Positions 12,251 through 19,692 of a stretch of 19,692 bases of DNA are shown here, in pieces. The stretch spans positions 1 through 19,692 of the forward strand of contig DAOTXK010000272.1 of assembly GCA_034435395.1 (NCBI GenBank), given 5' to 3'. A program made the translations under genes and the position numbers. This stretch comes from DAOTXK01 sp034435395. GTDB lineage: Bacteria; Chloroflexota; Anaerolineae; Aggregatilineales; Ch27. The notes beneath the pieces are model-generated. The model saw nothing but the letters and a program-made list of their open reading frames with translations, searched no databases and had not been told where the DNA came from. Each line of letters starts with the position of its first letter. Position 1 is the first letter of the stretch.

Positions 12251-13342
12251 TCACTCCTGCGCGTCATCCGCCGGGGTCGGACCGGTCATCGCCGGGAGGC
12301 TCACCAGCGGCCACATCGGCTGCACATCCATGTCCAGGCCGTCGCGCTGGCCCTCCATGAAGCGGAAGTAACCCGCCGCCGCGATCATGGCCGCGTTGTC
12401 CGTGCACAGGGACAGCGGCGGGTGGTACACGGGTATGCCCGCCCGGTTACGCATCTCGGCCCGCAGCAGCCGGTTGGCGCTCACCCCGCCGGCCATCAGG
12501 ATGGCGGTGGCCCCGTGCGCCTGGGCCGCCTGGACCGTCTTTTCCACCAGGGCATCGACCACCGCCCGCTGGAAGCTGGCCGCCACGTCGGCGATGCGCA
12601 GGTCCGGCCTGAGCGGCGCGTCGCCCTCCTCGCCGCGCTGGCGGGGCTGTCCGGGCCGTGACTGGACCGTGACCTGGCGCAGCACCGCCGTCTTGAGGCC
12701 GCTGAAGCTGAAGTCGTAAGGCGAGTCGGTTTTGGCCAGCGGGAAGCGGTAGGCGCGCTCCCGCCCGCCCGCCGCCGCGTTCTGGATGGCCGGGCCGCCC
12801 GGATAGCCGATCCTCAGCAGCCGCGCCACCTTGTCAAACGCCTCGCCCGCTGCGTCGTCCTGGGTGCGGCCCAGCGGCTGGTAAACGCCGTGCCCCCGGA
12901 CCAGGACCAGTTCCGAGTGCCCGCCGGAGACGATCAGGGCCACCACCGGGAAGGTGATGTGGTCGCCCGCTTCCGTCAGCCACAGCGAGTAGATATGCCC
13001 TTCCAGATGGTTGACGCCCACCAGCGGCAGCCGGCGGGCGTAGGCCAGCCCCTTGGCGAAGTTGACGCCAACCAGCAGGCTCCCCGCCAGGCCGGGGCCG
13101 CGCGTCACCGCCAGCGCGGCAATATCGTCATAACTGACGGCGGCCTCCTCCATGGCCTGGCGGACGACGGCGGCGATCACCTCGACGTGCGCCCGCGAGG
13201 CCACCTCCGGGAAGACGCCGCCATAGGGCGCGTGCAGTTCGACCTGAGAGGCCACCACACTGGCATGAATCTGCCGCCCGTCCTTGACGACCGCCGCCGC
13301 CGTCTCGTCGCAGCTGGTTTCGATGCCCAGGATGAGTGTCAT
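12251..13342 (-). CDS. tsaD: tRNA N6-adenosine threonylcarbamoyltransferase
   Basis: This 363-residue protein is TsaD (Gcp/Kae1 family), which transfers the threonylcarbamoyl group to A37 of ANN-decoding tRNAs together with TsaB and TsaE. Its signatures are LGIETSCDETAAAVV (N-terminal ATPase phosphate loop), RGPGLAGSLLVGVNFAKGLA, NHLEGHIYS with the metal-binding His pair, VSGGHSELVL, FDKVARLL, FSFSGLKTAV, AGGVSANRLLR and CTDNAAMIAAAG. Length is typical; about 15 residues (around SRPGQPRQRGEEGD) are inserted between conserved blocks and are polar. Start 13342 is preferred, opening just before the phosphate loop, with GGGGAT upstream. Upstream reading adds low-complexity sequence that is not conserved. 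tsaB and tsaE are not in the window. Confidence 0.95.
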   Translation of the reverse strand: MTLILGIETSCDETAAAVVKDGRQIHASVVASQVELHAPYGGVFPEVASRAHVEVIAAVVRQAMEEAAVSYDDIAALAVTRGPGLAGSLLVGVNFAKGLAYARRLPLVGVNHLEGHIYSLWLTEAGDHITFPVVALIVSGGHSELVLVRGHGVYQPLGRTQDDAAGEAFDKVARLLRIGYPGGPAIQNAAAGGRERAYRFPLAKTDSPYDFSFSGLKTAVLRQVTVQSRPGQPRQRGEEGDAPLRPDLRIADVAASFQRAVVDALVEKTVQAAQAHGATAILMAGGVSANRLLRAEMRNRAGIPVYHPPLSLCTDNAAMIAAAGYFRFMEGQRDGLDMDVQPMWPLVSLPAMTGPTPADDAQE

Positions 13343-13423
13343 GACCGATCCCCGGCGCTGGCCGCCCGCGCCGACACGCGGCGCGCCCTCGCGATTCGCT
13401 GTCCAGCCGTGCACCGGCGGAGG

Positions 13424-13432
13424 ATTATACCA
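13424..13432 (-). promoter_or_regulatory. Extended -10 promoter of tsaD
   Basis: On the minus strand TGG-TATAAT occupies 13432-13424, an extended -10 element with a perfect TATAAT. The start site would be near 13417, about 75 bases before the tsaD start and just after the kinase stop codon at 13440. A separate transcript for tsaD is thus plausible. Confidence 0.55.
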
Positions 13433-13439
13433 CACCGCT

Positions 13440-14243
13440 TCAAGGGCGGTCCTTCACGCGGTCCAGCACGAAGCCGAACGTGCTCCCCTGGCCATACACG
13501 CTGCGGAAGGTAACCTCGCCGCCGTGACGCTCGACGATGTTTTTCACCAGATGCAGCCCCAGCCCGGTGCCGGAGATGGTTTCGGTTTCCCTGCTCTGGG
13601 CGCGGAAGAAGGGCCGGAACAGCCGGTTTTGCTGATCCTCCGGGATGCCGTAGCCGGTGTCTTCGACTTCGAAGATGACGGCATCGGGCGGGCAGCGCAG
13701 GCGGACCGTCACCCGGCCCTGGGGAGGCGTATATTTGATCGCATTGCCGATCAGGTTTTCGATGGCCTCATAAAGCAGGGTCGGCTCGCCGCGCACCGTG
13801 GCGGGCCGGGTGGAGAGCGTCAGGAAAAAGTGTAGCGATTTGCCCACGGCCTGTTCCTGGGCGGCCAGATACGCCTGCTCGACCAGGCTGGCCAGATTAA
13901 ACGTCTCGCCGTTGATGTCCCGCAGCGCCTCCAGCCGCTCCAGCGACAGGATATCGTTGGTGATGTTCTGCATCCGGCCGACGGCTTCTTCAATGGCGTG
14001 AATGAGGTCGCGGGCCTGCGGCGGCAATCGCTCGCCAAACGTTTTGCGCATCAGGTAGACGCTGGCGGTGATGTTGGTGAGCGGCGTGCGCAGGTCATGG
14101 GTGGCGATGCGGATCATGTCGGTCTTGACCTGCTCCAGGGCGCTGACCTGGGCGTACAGCGTTTGCAGCTCGGCGAGCTGCTTCTGGGTGGCGTGGTAGA
14201 GGTTGGCGTTGTCCACGGCGGTGGCGATGCGGGAGGCCAGCAT
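13440..14243 (-). CDS. Histidine kinase, 5'-truncated (sensor region missing)
   Basis: The 267-residue frame begins at what is normally the last helix of a GAF domain (MLASRIATAVDNANLY), then a coiled-coil linker, the HisKA box with H49 in IATHDLRTPLTNI, N-box ENLIGNAIKYTP, G1 box VEDTGYGIP, F box LFRPFFRA and G2 box GTGLGLHLVKNIVERHGG. The kinase core looks complete and could autophosphorylate, but no signal-receiving domain remains. In-frame TGA lies 18 bases upstream of ATG 14243, between AFLLK and older sequence, and no SD is present. The reading AFLLKMLASRIATA continues the GAF helix, so this appears to be a decayed or truncated gene, cut between here and the M24 peptidase end at 14318. 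Family assignment is secure; functionality is not. Confidence 0.8.
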   Translation of the reverse strand: MLASRIATAVDNANLYHATQKQLAELQTLYAQVSALEQVKTDMIRIATHDLRTPLTNITASVYLMRKTFGERLPPQARDLIHAIEEAVGRMQNITNDILSLERLEALRDINGETFNLASLVEQAYLAAQEQAVGKSLHFFLTLSTRPATVRGEPTLLYEAIENLIGNAIKYTPPQGRVTVRLRCPPDAVIFEVEDTGYGIPEDQQNRLFRPFFRAQSRETETISGTGLGLHLVKNIVERHGGEVTFRSVYGQGSTFGFVLDRVKDRP

Positions 14244-14317
14244 TTTGAGGAGAAATGCTCACAGGCCGGACGGTCGCGGGCGGCCCTGCGTCTTATCGGC
14301 GTCGCCGCAAGGCTGTT

Positions 14318-15547
14318 TTATCCCTTCAAGGCCAGTACCAACTCCTTGTGCATGGGCGTCAGGCTGTGGATGCTCCCGTCCTCGGCCACGCAGACCGTGT
14401 CCTCCACCCGGACGCCGTAGCCCCGCTCAGGGTAGTACACGCCCGGCTCGACCGAAAACACATTGCCAACCTGCACCGCGTCTTTGTCCAGGAGATGGGT
14501 GAAGTGCGGGCGCTGGTGAATCTCCAGCCCCAGGCCGTGCCCCAGGCCATGCATGTAGCCGATGGTGGTCCCCGGCTGGCTACGGGCCGTGGGATGGCCG
14601 AATTCCTCCAACACATCCTGGGCCATCAACTGGTATTTCCGCGTGCGCTCGCCGACCGCCAGCGCGTCCATCACGGTGTGGAAGGCCGTCATCACCTGAT
14701 CGTAAGCCTGTTGCACCTCCGGCGCGGCGTAGCCGATGCTCCAGGTGCGGGTCACGTCATGGTAATAGCCGGTCTGCCGGTCGCGGGGGAAAAGGTCGAA
14801 GACGATGGCTTTGCCCAGTTGCAGGGCCTCGCCGTCCTCGCCGTGGCTGTGCGGGAAGCCGCCGTCGCGCCCCTGGGCGAAGATCATGCCCTCGCTGTCC
14901 TCCAGGTCGTGCTCCAGCAGCTTGAGCCGCACAAAGCGTTTGACCTCGCCGATGGTCAGCGGCGACCCATCCGCCCGGACCACCGTCTCCCCCTCGGCGC
15001 GGCAGGCGGCGATGAAATCCCAGGCCGCCTGCATAACCAGGCCGGTGCGCCGCCCGACATCCCGCATGATGGCGATCTCGTCAGCGTCCTTGGTGGCGAC
15101 GGCCTCGTCGAACAGGGTGTCATGGCGCTCGCCGACGAAGGTGAAACCGGGGAAAAACGATTCCAGCAGTTTGAGCGTCTCCCAACTCTGGCCCAGGTCG
15201 CCAGTCCCGTAGACGCCGACCCGCCCGCCGGTGAAGCCGAAGCGCGCGAAGTACCGCTCGTAGGACTTGAGCAGGATGGTGTCGAGGTCGTCCTGGTGGG
15301 CCTCCCACAATTCGTGAATCTTCAGATCATTATGGGTGACGACCTCCAGGCCGCTCTTCTGAGCGTTCTCCACCTCCATAGCATTGGTGACCATGACCGC
15401 TGGCTGGCCGCGCTTTTTGAAGATGGTGGCATTGGCCTCGTGGCCGTTGGTGAGGTAGGCGCGGTGAGGGCTGGGCGTTTCCCCGCCGAAGACGATCAGC
15501 GCCTCCAGGTCCCGCTCGGCCATCAAACGATCAATATCGGATTTCAT
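14318..15547 (-). CDS. M24 family metallopeptidase (Xaa-Pro aminopeptidase-like)
   Basis: A 409-residue creatinase/prolidase-fold protein. The N-terminal domain (about 1-165) has the loose alpha/beta layout of Xaa-Pro peptidases. The C-terminal pita-bread domain carries all five metal ligands in order: Asp in IVFDLFPRD, Asp in YYHDVTRTW, His in HGLGHGLGLEIHQRP, Glu in FSVEPGVYYP and Glu in VRVEDTVCV. It should bind two divalent metals and cleave peptides with proline as second residue, or be a related dipeptidase. The start 15547 has GGGAGGGGG just upstream. It appears to be a single gene; its -10 box TACAAT lies at 15594-15589 on the minus strand, divergent from the ferredoxin promoter. Its stop is 75 bases before the truncated kinase. 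Confidence 0.92.
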   Translation of the reverse strand: MKSDIDRLMAERDLEALIVFGGETPSPHRAYLTNGHEANATIFKKRGQPAVMVTNAMEVENAQKSGLEVVTHNDLKIHELWEAHQDDLDTILLKSYERYFARFGFTGGRVGVYGTGDLGQSWETLKLLESFFPGFTFVGERHDTLFDEAVATKDADEIAIMRDVGRRTGLVMQAAWDFIAACRAEGETVVRADGSPLTIGEVKRFVRLKLLEHDLEDSEGMIFAQGRDGGFPHSHGEDGEALQLGKAIVFDLFPRDRQTGYYHDVTRTWSIGYAAPEVQQAYDQVMTAFHTVMDALAVGERTRKYQLMAQDVLEEFGHPTARSQPGTTIGYMHGLGHGLGLEIHQRPHFTHLLDKDAVQVGNVFSVEPGVYYPERGYGVRVEDTVCVAEDGSIHSLTPMHKELVLALKG

Positions 15548-15588
15548 GCCCCCTCCCTTCTTCAGGCCGGCCCAGTTGCCGCCCCTCG

Positions 15589-15597
15589 ATTGTATCA
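15589..15597 (-). promoter_or_regulatory. Predicted extended -10 promoter of the M24 peptidase
   Basis: On the minus strand TGA-TACAAT occupies 15597-15589. A TTGCCG hexamer lies about 19 bases further upstream. The start site would be near 15582, with a leader of about 35 bases. Confidence 0.45.
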
Positions 15598-15663
15598 CCA
15601 AACGCGCGCCGGGCGGCAAGGCGGTTTTCCTTCATTTTTTCCCACGCCGGCGGGGTCTTCGGT

Positions 15664-15692
15664 TTGCCTCCCCCCAGGCCCCACATTATACT
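15664..15692 (+). promoter_or_regulatory. Predicted promoter of the Fe-S protein gene
   Basis: TTGCCT at 15664-15669, a 17-base spacer and TATACT at 15687-15692, followed by GG. The leader to ATG 15771 would be about 72 bases. Confidence 0.55.
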
Positions 15693-15770
15693 GGCGGTAG
15701 TCGGGCTGCCGGGTTACGCACCAACAGGCCGGAATGCGCCGCCCGCCTCACTGACCAAGGACGATCAGCC

Positions 15771-16850
15771 ATGTCTGAAGATATTTACCGTCAACTGGCC
15801 GCGCGACTGGACGCCATCCCCAACGGCTTCCCGCCAACCGCCAGCGGCGTTGAGCTGCGCCTGCTGGCGGCGCTGTTCACGCCGGAGGAGGCAGCCCTGG
15901 CCGCCGTCATGAAGCTGTCCTCCGAACCCGCCGCCGCCATCGCCGCCCGCGCCGGGGTCGAGGTCCAGCTGGCCCGCCAGACGCTCAAAACCATGGCCCG
16001 CAAGGGGCTGATCCGCGCCGGGCGGGGCGACGGAGAAATGGCCTACGGCCTGTTGCCCTTCGTCGTCGGCATTTACGAGGCCCAACTGGGCCGCCTCGAT
16101 GCCGACGCCGCCGCCCTGTTTGAGGAATATTACCGGGAAACCGGCGCGACGTTCGTCAACGAGAAACCGTCCGTGCACCGCGTCATCCCCGTCGGCGAGG
16201 CGATCCCGGTTAACCTGGAGGTGTTCCCCTACGAACACGCCGCGCAGCTGATCGAGAACGCCCAGGCGTGGGCGGTGCGGGACTGCATCTGCCGCGTCCA
16301 GAAGCGCCTGATCGGCCAGGGCTGCCATCACCCGGTCCAGAACTGCCTGTCCTTCGCCCCGGTGGCCGGCGTTTTTGATCATGACCCGGTCGCCCGCCCG
16401 CTCACCAAAGAGGAAGCGCTGCGCATCCTGGGGGAAGCGGCGGAGGCCGGGCTGGTCCACACCACCGGCAACTATCGCGACGGCGTCTCCTATATCTGTA
16501 ACTGCTGCACCTGCTCGTGCGGCGTGCTGCGCGCCGTGGCCGAGTTTGACCTGCCGACCGCCGTCGCCCGCGCCGACTTCCGTGCCGTGGTTGATGACGG
16601 GGAGTGCCTGGGCTGCGGCGACTGCCAGGAGCGTTGCCAGTTTGGGGCGCTGTCGCTGGGCGGGGATGTCTGCCAGGTGGATGAGGCCCGCTGCGTGGGC
16701 TGCGGGCAGTGCACCACGGTCTGCCCGTCCGGCGCGCTGACCCTGGAGCGGCGGCCCGAAAGTGAGCGCGAGTCGATCCCGGCGAATCTCCAGGCGTGGA
16801 TGGAGCAGCGCGCCCGCCAGCGCGGCATCGACATGGGGGACGTGCTGTGA
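15771..16850 (+). CDS. Cysteine-rich 4Fe-4S protein with N-terminal winged-helix-like region
   Basis: A 359-residue soluble protein. The first 90 residues resemble a winged helix (EAALAAVMKLSSEPAAAIAA, then TLKTMARKGLIRAGRG). A middle domain has DCICRVQK (C172, C174), GCHHPVQNC (C185, C192) and CNCCTCSCG (C243, C245, C246, C248, C250), a Cys set seen in uncharacterised anaerobe proteins. The end holds two ferredoxin motifs: C279-L-G-C282-G-D-C285-Q-E-R-C289 and C308-V-G-C311-G-Q-C314-TTV-C318-P. It should bind two 4Fe-4S clusters and perhaps others; redox partner and substrate are unknown. The helix region could dimerise, bind DNA or just pack. ATG 15771 follows AAGGA at 15757-15761. The stop overlaps a GTG (GTGA) of the next fragment. 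Confidence 0.85.
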   Translation: MSEDIYRQLAARLDAIPNGFPPTASGVELRLLAALFTPEEAALAAVMKLSSEPAAAIAARAGVEVQLARQTLKTMARKGLIRAGRGDGEMAYGLLPFVVGIYEAQLGRLDADAAALFEEYYRETGATFVNEKPSVHRVIPVGEAIPVNLEVFPYEHAAQLIENAQAWAVRDCICRVQKRLIGQGCHHPVQNCLSFAPVAGVFDHDPVARPLTKEEALRILGEAAEAGLVHTTGNYRDGVSYICNCCTCSCGVLRAVAEFDLPTAVARADFRAVVDDGECLGCGDCQERCQFGALSLGGDVCQVDEARCVGCGQCTTVCPSGALTLERRPESERESIPANLQAWMEQRARQRGIDMGDVL

Positions 16851-16963
16851 GTAAAATAGCCGGGTCAGCGTTTCAGTACGACCGCCAGGCGGATATTCTT
16901 TACATCAGCAAGCGCCCGCCATGCCCGGAGCCGGAAGTGGCCGGGCTTCGTCCGGCCAGGTGA
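16847..16963 (+). CDS. DUF2283-like short fragment (38 residues)
   Basis: GTG 16847-16849 overlaps the stop of the Fe-S gene as GTGA, giving a 38-residue frame. Its middle, FQYDRQADILYISKRP, matches the opening of DUF2283 proteins (YDxEADxLYI). The remainder, PCPEPEVAGLRPAR, is not like the family, and full DUF2283 proteins are longer (about 60 or more residues). It is probably a truncated gene or a small coupled peptide; no ATG start or separate SD is seen. A hairpin in the sequence at 16939-16957 (GGCCGG/CCGGCC) lies in its 3' part, just before the next gene. Confidence is limited by length. Confidence 0.4.
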   Translation: MSKIAGSAFQYDRQADILYISKRPPCPEPEVAGLRPAR

Positions 16964-16978
16964 ACCCGAGTCCGACCG

Positions 16979-18733
16979 ATGCACAACCTGGAGCACACCC
17001 TGCGCGAATATGACCCGGCCCTGCTGGCGGTGATCGCCGCCCGCTGGGACGTGGACCTGGAGTCGCACAGCGTCACCGACATGGTGGCCGCGCTGGCTGA
17101 GGTCATGCGGGACGGGGCAGCTGCCGCCGCCACCTGGGACCGCCTGGACGACGAGCAGCGCGGCGCGATGCAGACCCTGCTCGGCTCCGGCGGGACCATG
17201 CCCGCTGCCATGTTCACGCGGCTGTTCGGCGACATCCGCGAGATGGGCCCGGCCCGCCTGGCGCGCGAGAAGCCCTACCTGAACCCGTCCAGCATCGCTG
17301 AGGCGCTGTACTACCGGGGGCTGATCGCGTTGGGCTTCGACGAATCCCCCGCCGGGCCGCAGGCCGTGATCTACGTGCCGACCGATCTGGCCGCCGTGCT
17401 GCCCACCACCCATACTGGCTTTGACCTCTCCCTGGAAGCGGAGGAGGGCTTCCCCGACGAGGACGAGGAAGCCGGAGAGGCCCCCGCCGACCAGCCGGAG
17501 GCGATCACCCCGGCAGATACCACCATCGTGGACGATATGGCCACACTGCTGGCCTATCTCCAGGTGGCCGCCGTGGAAGCCCGCGCCGACGCGGGAGCGC
17601 CCGCGCCCTCCCCACTCCCGCCCGGCCACGTGGATACCCTGGCCCCCTTCCTGCTCAGGCCGGAGGCGGAGCGGCTGGACTTTCTACTGGGACTGGCCCG
17701 CTCCCTGACCCTGATCGCCCCCCGCGACGGGCTGCTCAAGCCCGTCAGCCCCCAGGCCCGCCGCTGGCTGGAAGCCACCCGCAGCGAGCAGGTGCGGACG
17801 CTGGCCGTCGCCTGGCGGGAGAGCTACGACTACAACGACCTGGCGCACACGCCCGGCCTGATCGTGGAAACGGCGGCCAATGACCCGACGCTGGCCCGCC
17901 GTCTGCTCCTGAAAGCGTTGAGCGACCTGCCGCCCGATTCCTGGTGGGTCACGGAGGGCGTGATCAGCGCCATCAAGGAGACCGACCCCGACTTCCAGCG
18001 GCCCGGCGGCGATTACGATAGCTGGTATATCCGCGACGAGCGCTCCGGCGACTACCTCAGCGGATTCGACAGCTGGGATGCCGTCGAGGGCCGACTGCTG
18101 CACTTCATCCTGACCGGGCCGCTGCACTGGCTGGGGCTGGCCGACCTGGGCCGTCATGCCGGGCGGACGCTGGGCCGCCTCAACGCCTACGGGCGGGCTT
18201 TCGCGGCGGACAGGGACTGGCCTTCCCGCCCGGACGAAGCGGCGGCGATCAAACTGGCCGAGGACGGGACCGCCGAAGCCTCCCGCCGCCTGAACCGCTA
18301 CGACCGCTTCCAGCTGGCGCGCTTCACGGTCTGGCTCCCCCTCGCCGGCGAGACCTACCGCTACCGCCTGTCGCCGCGCGGCCTGCGCCGGGCTGCCACC
18401 CAGGGCATCCAACCGGAGCACATCCGCGCCTTCCTGACCCGCGCCACGGGGAGCGAGCGGCTGCCGGGCGGCGTGGAAGCCATGCTGCGCCGCTGGTCGC
18501 AGCCGGGGGAGGCCGACGCCACCATTGAGCCGTTGCTGGTGCTGCGCCTGGCCTCCGCCGAAGCGCTGGACGCCGTCCTGGAGGTACCGGCCATCCGCCG
18601 CTATCTGGGGGCGCGGCTGGGGCCGGAGGCCGTGGTGGTCCGCCCCGTACAGGCCGCCGCCCTCCAGGACGCCCTGGCCGAGCTCGGCGTGCTGGCGGAG
18701 CTGATCGAGCCGACCGACGACCAGGAGGCGTGA
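16979..18733 (+). CDS. XPB-N/helicase-associated domain protein (Helicase_C_3-like)
   Basis: A 584-residue protein. The N-terminal 130 residues (EYDPALLAVIAARWDVDLES, QRGAMQTLLGSGGTMPAAMF, RLFGDIREMGPARLAREKPY, SIAEALYYRGLI) form a helical module characteristic of a poorly known Chloroflexota/Actinobacteria family annotated as helicase-associated or XPB/Ssl2 N-terminal-like. An acidic linker (FPDEDEEAGEAPADQPEAI) follows, then a helical middle, and the end (IRAFLTRATGSERLPGGVEA, LRLASAEALDAVLEVPAIRR, RLGPEAVVVRP) resembles the XPB damage-recognition-like part. No Walker A or DEAD box is present, so it is not itself a helicase. DNA binding is inferred only. The start at 16979 has a weak SD (CCAGGTGA). 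It converges on the 18745 gene with 11 bases between. Confidence 0.7.
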   Translation: MHNLEHTLREYDPALLAVIAARWDVDLESHSVTDMVAALAEVMRDGAAAAATWDRLDDEQRGAMQTLLGSGGTMPAAMFTRLFGDIREMGPARLAREKPYLNPSSIAEALYYRGLIALGFDESPAGPQAVIYVPTDLAAVLPTTHTGFDLSLEAEEGFPDEDEEAGEAPADQPEAITPADTTIVDDMATLLAYLQVAAVEARADAGAPAPSPLPPGHVDTLAPFLLRPEAERLDFLLGLARSLTLIAPRDGLLKPVSPQARRWLEATRSEQVRTLAVAWRESYDYNDLAHTPGLIVETAANDPTLARRLLLKALSDLPPDSWWVTEGVISAIKETDPDFQRPGGDYDSWYIRDERSGDYLSGFDSWDAVEGRLLHFILTGPLHWLGLADLGRHAGRTLGRLNAYGRAFAADRDWPSRPDEAAAIKLAEDGTAEASRRLNRYDRFQLARFTVWLPLAGETYRYRLSPRGLRRAATQGIQPEHIRAFLTRATGSERLPGGVEAMLRRWSQPGEADATIEPLLVLRLASAEALDAVLEVPAIRRYLGARLGPEAVVVRPVQAAALQDALAELGVLAELIEPTDDQEA

Positions 18734-18744
18734 GGCGGCGGCCC

Positions 18745-19692
18745 TCACTGCGCCGCATAGGTGCAGACGAGAGTCATGGTTGGTCGGATGGCGCTGCTCT
18801 CCTGGAAAAGCAGTTCGTGTACGCCTGGGGCCAGCGTGACCGGCTCAGACTGCCAGCTGGTGTTCCATGCTTCGGCGGAGTCGAAGTCTGGCCCGCAGCC
18901 TGTTGTCTCTGGCTGCCGCGACACGCCGGTCGGGACGTTGATCGGCACAACCAGCTGGCCGTCGATGGTGACGGTGGTGCGAATCATCCCCGTGGCCGCG
19001 CTGGCTTCCTCCGCGCTGCCATAACAGCCGCTGCCCGTGGTGAAGACGACGGTGGTCGAACCGCTGGGCGTGCCACACTGGTGCCCCAGGACGACGTTCC
19101 AGTACGGGCTGATCGTGGTGAGGTGGCCTGCGGGCTGAGGCGGCGGTGAGGGCGGCCCTGACGGCGGAGCGGCCGGCGGTGTCAGCGCGGTGATGAAGGT
19201 CACGGCCCGCTCGCAAGTCCGAAGGGGGACCAGGAGGCCGCTGGCGTCCGTGGCGCGGCAGGCTTCGCGCAGGCCGATCATCATGGCGCTGTCCGGGCTC
19301 AGGTCGATCAGGTCCGAATTCTCGTCCACCAGCCCTGCTTCGTTGAGCGTCACGGCAAACGTCTGGCCGGGGACCGTCAGCCGCACCCCCAGCGCCGGGG
19401 CATTCAGGTGCCCCTCCCACAACGTGCCGACCAACGCCCGCCGTCCGGGGCCGTCCACCGGGGCAATCGTGAACACCACCGTCGAGCCGAGCGTCACGTC
19501 CAGGTCGTTGATGCGCAGGGCCACTTCCACCCCCTGCGGCGACTGCACCACCAGCGCGTCAGGAGCCTGGTGGCAGGCCGGTTCCCCCAACCCGGTTGTG
19601 AAGTACACGCTCTGCATCGGCCCGTACCGCCGCCCCCCTTCGCTCACCGGCAGCGCGGCCAGGGCGTCGGCATCATCCGCCCGGACCAGCTC
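18745..19692 (-). CDS. Probably secreted protein with Pro-rich linker (5' end outside window)
   Basis: The frame is open to the right edge, so the N-terminus and any signal peptide are missing; 315 residues are visible. The first part is a beta-rich domain (YFTTGLGEPACHQAPDALVV, VALRINDLDVTLGSTVVFTI, GTLWEGHLNAPALG) followed by ACRATDASGLLVPL. A proline-rich linker (PPAAPPSGPPSPPPQPAG) leads to a second beta domain (YWNVVLGHQCGTPSGSTTVV, TVTIDGQLVVPINVP, WQSEPVTLAPGVHELLFQES). Paired Cys residues and Thr/Ser-rich strands are typical of extracytoplasmic modules. I recognise no named family. It converges with the XPB-N-like gene. Confidence 0.75.
   Translation of the reverse strand, partial: ELVRADDADALAALPVSEGGRRYGPMQSVYFTTGLGEPACHQAPDALVVQSPQGVEVALRINDLDVTLGSTVVFTIAPVDGPGRRALVGTLWEGHLNAPALGVRLTVPGQTFAVTLNEAGLVDENSDLIDLSPDSAMMIGLREACRATDASGLLVPLRTCERAVTFITALTPPAAPPSGPPSPPPQPAGHLTTISPYWNVVLGHQCGTPSGSTTVVFTTGSGCYGSAEEASAATGMIRTTVTIDGQLVVPINVPTGVSRQPETTGCGPDFDSAEAWNTSWQSEPVTLAPGVHELLFQESSAIRPTMTLVCTYAAQ

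Noticed and set aside
14256..14265. In-frame TGA upstream of the kinase as a selenocysteine codon
   Set aside because: Sequence upstream of the TGA (GRPRPSGL) is not GAF-like, so readthrough would not restore a domain.
16939..16957. Hairpin GGCCGG/CCGGCC as a terminator between the Fe-S and XPB-N-like genes
   Set aside because: No T-run follows, and it lies in the reading frame of the DUF2283-like fragment.
17684..18748. Open frame of 354 codons on the minus strand, antisense to the XPB-N-like gene
   Set aside because: No motifs and shadow-type composition; the plus-strand frame matches a family along its whole length.

Overview
The window comes from a high-GC bacterium with short intergenic gaps and mostly Shine-Dalgarno (SD) led genes. 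The gene mix suggests an anaerobic or facultative Chloroflexota (Anaerolineae-like) member: a selA end, a lone Flp pilin, a secreted WD40/TolB-type propeller protein, an XPB-N-like protein and a cysteine-rich ferredoxin with an N-terminal helical region. That placement is an inference from gene content; no rRNA, tRNA, CRISPR array or intact insertion sequence is visible.

Layout. 1-2586 (+): the end of selA, a nucleotidyltransferase with an 18-bp tandem repeat in its active-site loop, a ZIP metal transporter behind a DtxR/MntR-like palindrome, and a four-helix membrane protein. 2719-3648 (+): a divergent dihydroorotate-dehydrogenase-like protein. 3652-5150: a patchy, lower-GC accessory stretch that opens with nine 7-bp tandem repeats, then a Uma2 nuclease, a VapC-like PIN toxin, an antitoxin-like protein and a second copy of the Uma2 gene end; a perfect 38-bp direct repeat flanks the toxin/antitoxin-like pair. 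5161-9192 (-): a probable operon read right to left, secreted beta-propeller protein, OmpR-type response regulator (ATGA overlap), nadE and a small SpoIIAA/STAS-like protein. 9329-9541 (-): a Flp-type pilin with its own strong terminator. 9797-11008 (+): an esterase-like hydrolase and a small membrane protein. 11134-12075 (+): a lower-GC PD-(D/E)XK/DUF5655 protein with its own promoter. 12095-15547 (-): a possible frameshifted small gene, tsaD, a 5'-truncated histidine kinase and an M24 metallopeptidase. 15771-18733 (+): a Fe-S protein, a DUF2283-like fragment and an XPB-N-like protein. 18745-19692 (-): the end of a proline-linked, probably secreted protein.

How it fits together. Housekeeping functions (tRNA t6A modification by TsaD, NAD synthesis by NadE, selenocysteine formation by SelA) are interleaved with accessory genes. 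The two lower-GC accessory segments (Uma2/PIN and DUF5655) both sit just after short heptamer repeats. The response regulator has no kinase beside it, and the only kinase here, about 6 kb away, has lost its sensor end. The most rewarding places are the 38-bp repeat around the toxin-like pair, the heptamer repeats, the metal-box over the ZIP promoter and the active-site changes in the DHODH-like protein. I do not see a complete, clearly new multi-gene system.
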